Assembly (NCBI GenBank): GCA_024698865.1
Contig: JAILQS010000095.1
Span: forward strand, 1-37,271
DNA from: Lachnospiraceae bacterium
Lineage (GTDB): Bacteria; Bacillota; Clostridia; Lachnospirales; Lachnospiraceae
DNA length: 37,271 nucleotides
Reading direction: 5' to 3'
The position numbers and the translations under genes were made by a program. Positions within the stretch are counted from its first letter, which is position 1; every line of letters starts with the position of its first letter. Positions 36,113 through 37,271 of the stretch are shown in pieces. Below the pieces are notes generated by a model. That model ran no database searches. It was not told where the DNA came from and worked only from the letters and a program-made list of their open reading frames with translations.

Positions 36113-36431
36113 TGAACTTCAAATTTACGCGAGGAAGTACACTGTTGGATATATATTTTGGGGAGAAGAAGAGATTAGATTGCACAATTACAATTATCGC
36201 GAGAAGATTTGTAAAAAGTGTGGAAACATTTGTGCAGAAGAGAAGACAAAAATACTAAGATATAACGACTTCTTTGTTGAAGGTGAAGTGTGTTTCGAAA
36301 AGTCACCAGTTATTTTTTCAAAGCAGTATTTCAATGGAAACCAGGTGGCGATTATTAGCCCCAAATTGTATAAAGTAATAAAGGATAAAGTAGAAGATGC
36401 AGTTTTTACACCTGTATTTAAAGGAGCCTAA
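36105..36431 (+). CDS. Small Cys-motif protein, unknown
   Basis: Soluble protein of 108 residues with a compact cysteine cluster C36-K-K-C39-G-N-I-C43 and a further Cys63, suggestive of metal binding but not a recognised zinc finger. The start TTG 36105 overlaps the previous gene by 8 bases and has no strong ribosome site, so coupling or a different start is possible. It could also be the remnant of a longer protein. The next gene begins two bases after its stop, using AAAGGAG from its last codons. Confidence 0.55.
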   Translation: MDNELQIYARKYTVGYIFWGEEEIRLHNYNYREKICKKCGNICAEEKTKILRYNDFFVEGEVCFEKSPVIFSKQYFNGNQVAIISPKLYKVIKDKVEDAVFTPVFKGA

Positions 36432-36433
36432 CG

Positions 36434-36943
36434 ATGAAACGAAGAAAGATACTAATAAACGCAGTTCAAATACTAATCCCGCCAAGTATTGTCTTTCTAA
36501 TCTATATTTCCGGAATCAAAGACATACCATATACTCGAACAAGAATCCTTTTATGTGTAGGATTGCTGCTGACATATTTTATAGCATACATGGCAGGTGG
36601 ATTAGGAGATATGTTCGCAATCCAGAAGAAACAGGATTATTTTCTGGAAAAGTACATTTTCACAAAGTATGTTACTTTGGCAGAAGGAACTTTCTTATCC
36701 TCGGATGGAACATACAAATGTGATTTTACCAATAAAGAGCTGGTGGTAGGTGAAAAACATTATGAAATTAAGAAGATTACTAAAGAAGGCATTTGCATAG
36801 TGTTAAAGGAAGAGAAACACTTTCTGCCACTTGGTTGTGCAGGGGATTTTCTGATGTTATACATAGGGGAAAAGGAACTGGACGAGAAGGGGCTTTCCTG
36901 TGTAATGTTATACCCGGAAGAGAAACTAATAGAAAGAACATAA
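36434..36943 (+). CDS. Membrane protein with soluble C-terminal domain, unknown
   Basis: Protein of 169 residues. Two transmembrane helices (about 8-27 and 36-58) are followed by a 110-residue soluble, beta-rich domain (LAEGTFLSSDGTYKCDFTNKEL onward) that is probably cytosolic. No recognised family. AAAGGAG sits seven bases before the ATG. It precedes the second lipoprotein copy by 29 bases. Confidence 0.7.
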   Translation: MKRRKILINAVQILIPPSIVFLIYISGIKDIPYTRTRILLCVGLLLTYFIAYMAGGLGDMFAIQKKQDYFLEKYIFTKYVTLAEGTFLSSDGTYKCDFTNKELVVGEKHYEIKKITKEGICIVLKEEKHFLPLGCAGDFLMLYIGEKELDEKGLSCVMLYPEEKLIERT

Positions 36944-36972
36944 TAGCAAAGAAAAATGCAAGGAGTGGTAAA

Positions 36973-37271
36973 ATGTTTGAATTAAAAGAAAAAATAGTTA
37001 TAACAAGTATGATAGCGCTTATTGGTCTGACCGGATGCGCCGGACCAAAAGGCGCTGCAATAAAAACAGAAGAAATGAAACAAGAAGCGGATACGAAAAA
37101 GGATGTATCTGTAGAACAATCTTCAAAACCGAAGGATACAAAAGCAGAGTACAAGGGAATCAACGTAGTAAAAAGCAGTGATAAGAACACTGTTGTCTCT
37201 GTTCCAAATCCTAGGGAAGTTACAGAAGGAGAAAAAGTAGATATCTCAATTTATGAATGTGAAGAATGGTA
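36973..37271 (+). CDS. Small lipoprotein of unknown function (copy 2, partial)
   Basis: The first 99 codons are visible; the gene runs off the window. It has a lipoprotein signal ending LTGC (Cys22), a Lys/Glu-rich spacer, and the same AEYKGINVVKSSD and VVSVPNP segments as the gene at 34763. Long stretches are also near-identical at DNA level, so this is a recent tandem duplicate. AGGAG lies upstream of the ATG. Confidence 0.8.
   Translation, partial: MFELKEKIVITSMIALIGLTGCAGPKGAAIKTEEMKQEADTKKDVSVEQSSKPKDTKAEYKGINVVKSSDKNTVVSVPNPREVTEGEKVDISIYECEEW

Overview
The window reads as a chromosomal segment of a low-GC, Gram-positive anaerobe of the class Clostridia, most likely Lachnospiraceae. 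The reasons are Firmicutes-type housekeeping genes (mecA, a Sua5/YwlC-type synthase next to a YwlE-like phosphatase, an AtpZ/AtpI-headed ATP synthase operon, pyrB-pyrI), strong AGGAGG ribosome sites, frequent TTG/GTG starts and U-tailed hairpin terminators. Genus is not decidable from sequence alone. I see no rRNA, tRNA, CRISPR array, transposase or phage gene.

Layout. (1) 1-3.06 kb: the 3' end of metG, then tatD, rsmA and a lipoprotein amidase, closed by a bidirectional terminator. (2) 3.17-6.7 kb: queT (minus strand) behind a probable preQ1-I riboswitch, divergent from a LOG-family nucleotide hydrolase and a class A penicillin-binding protein. (3) 6.8-10.8 kb: mecA (minus) divergent from a three-gene unit: a Ser/Thr kinase fused to a degenerate P-loop domain, a second degenerate P-loop ATPase-like protein, and a SAF/CpaB-like membrane protein. 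This looks like an orphan fragment of a Tad/Flp-type apparatus. (4) 11.0-16.0 kb: an envelope block (two-pass membrane protein, membrane-anchored SH3/GH18 protein, CwlD-like amidase) followed by threonylcarbamoyl-AMP synthase and a low-molecular-weight phosphatase. (5) 16.1-24.1 kb: a DUF402 gene (minus) and the complete F1Fo ATP synthase operon atpZ-I-B-E-F-H-A-G-D-C. The c subunit carries the full Na+-binding residue set, so the enzyme is probably sodium-driven. (6) 24.2-29.5 kb: a small Cys-containing unknown and mscL with a zinc ribbon (minus), then a large surface protein with a degenerate C39-like C-terminus, cdd and pdp (pyrimidine salvage). (7) 29.6-34.5 kb: an XRE regulator (minus), a membrane diguanylate cyclase, a GT2 glycosyltransferase, a PAP2 phosphatase (minus), and pyrB-pyrI (minus, de novo pyrimidine synthesis). 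(8) 34.7-37.3 kb: an accessory cassette of small unknown lipoproteins and membrane proteins, bracketed by two closely related lipoprotein genes, the second cut by the window edge.

Much of the window concerns the cell envelope: PBP, two amidases, a GH18-type hydrolase, lipoproteins, MscL, PAP2 and GT2. The least explained parts are the kinase/P-loop/SAF unit, the lipoprotein cassette, the C39-like surface protein, and a 13-bp perfect inverted repeat that buries the start codon of the CwlD-like amidase gene.
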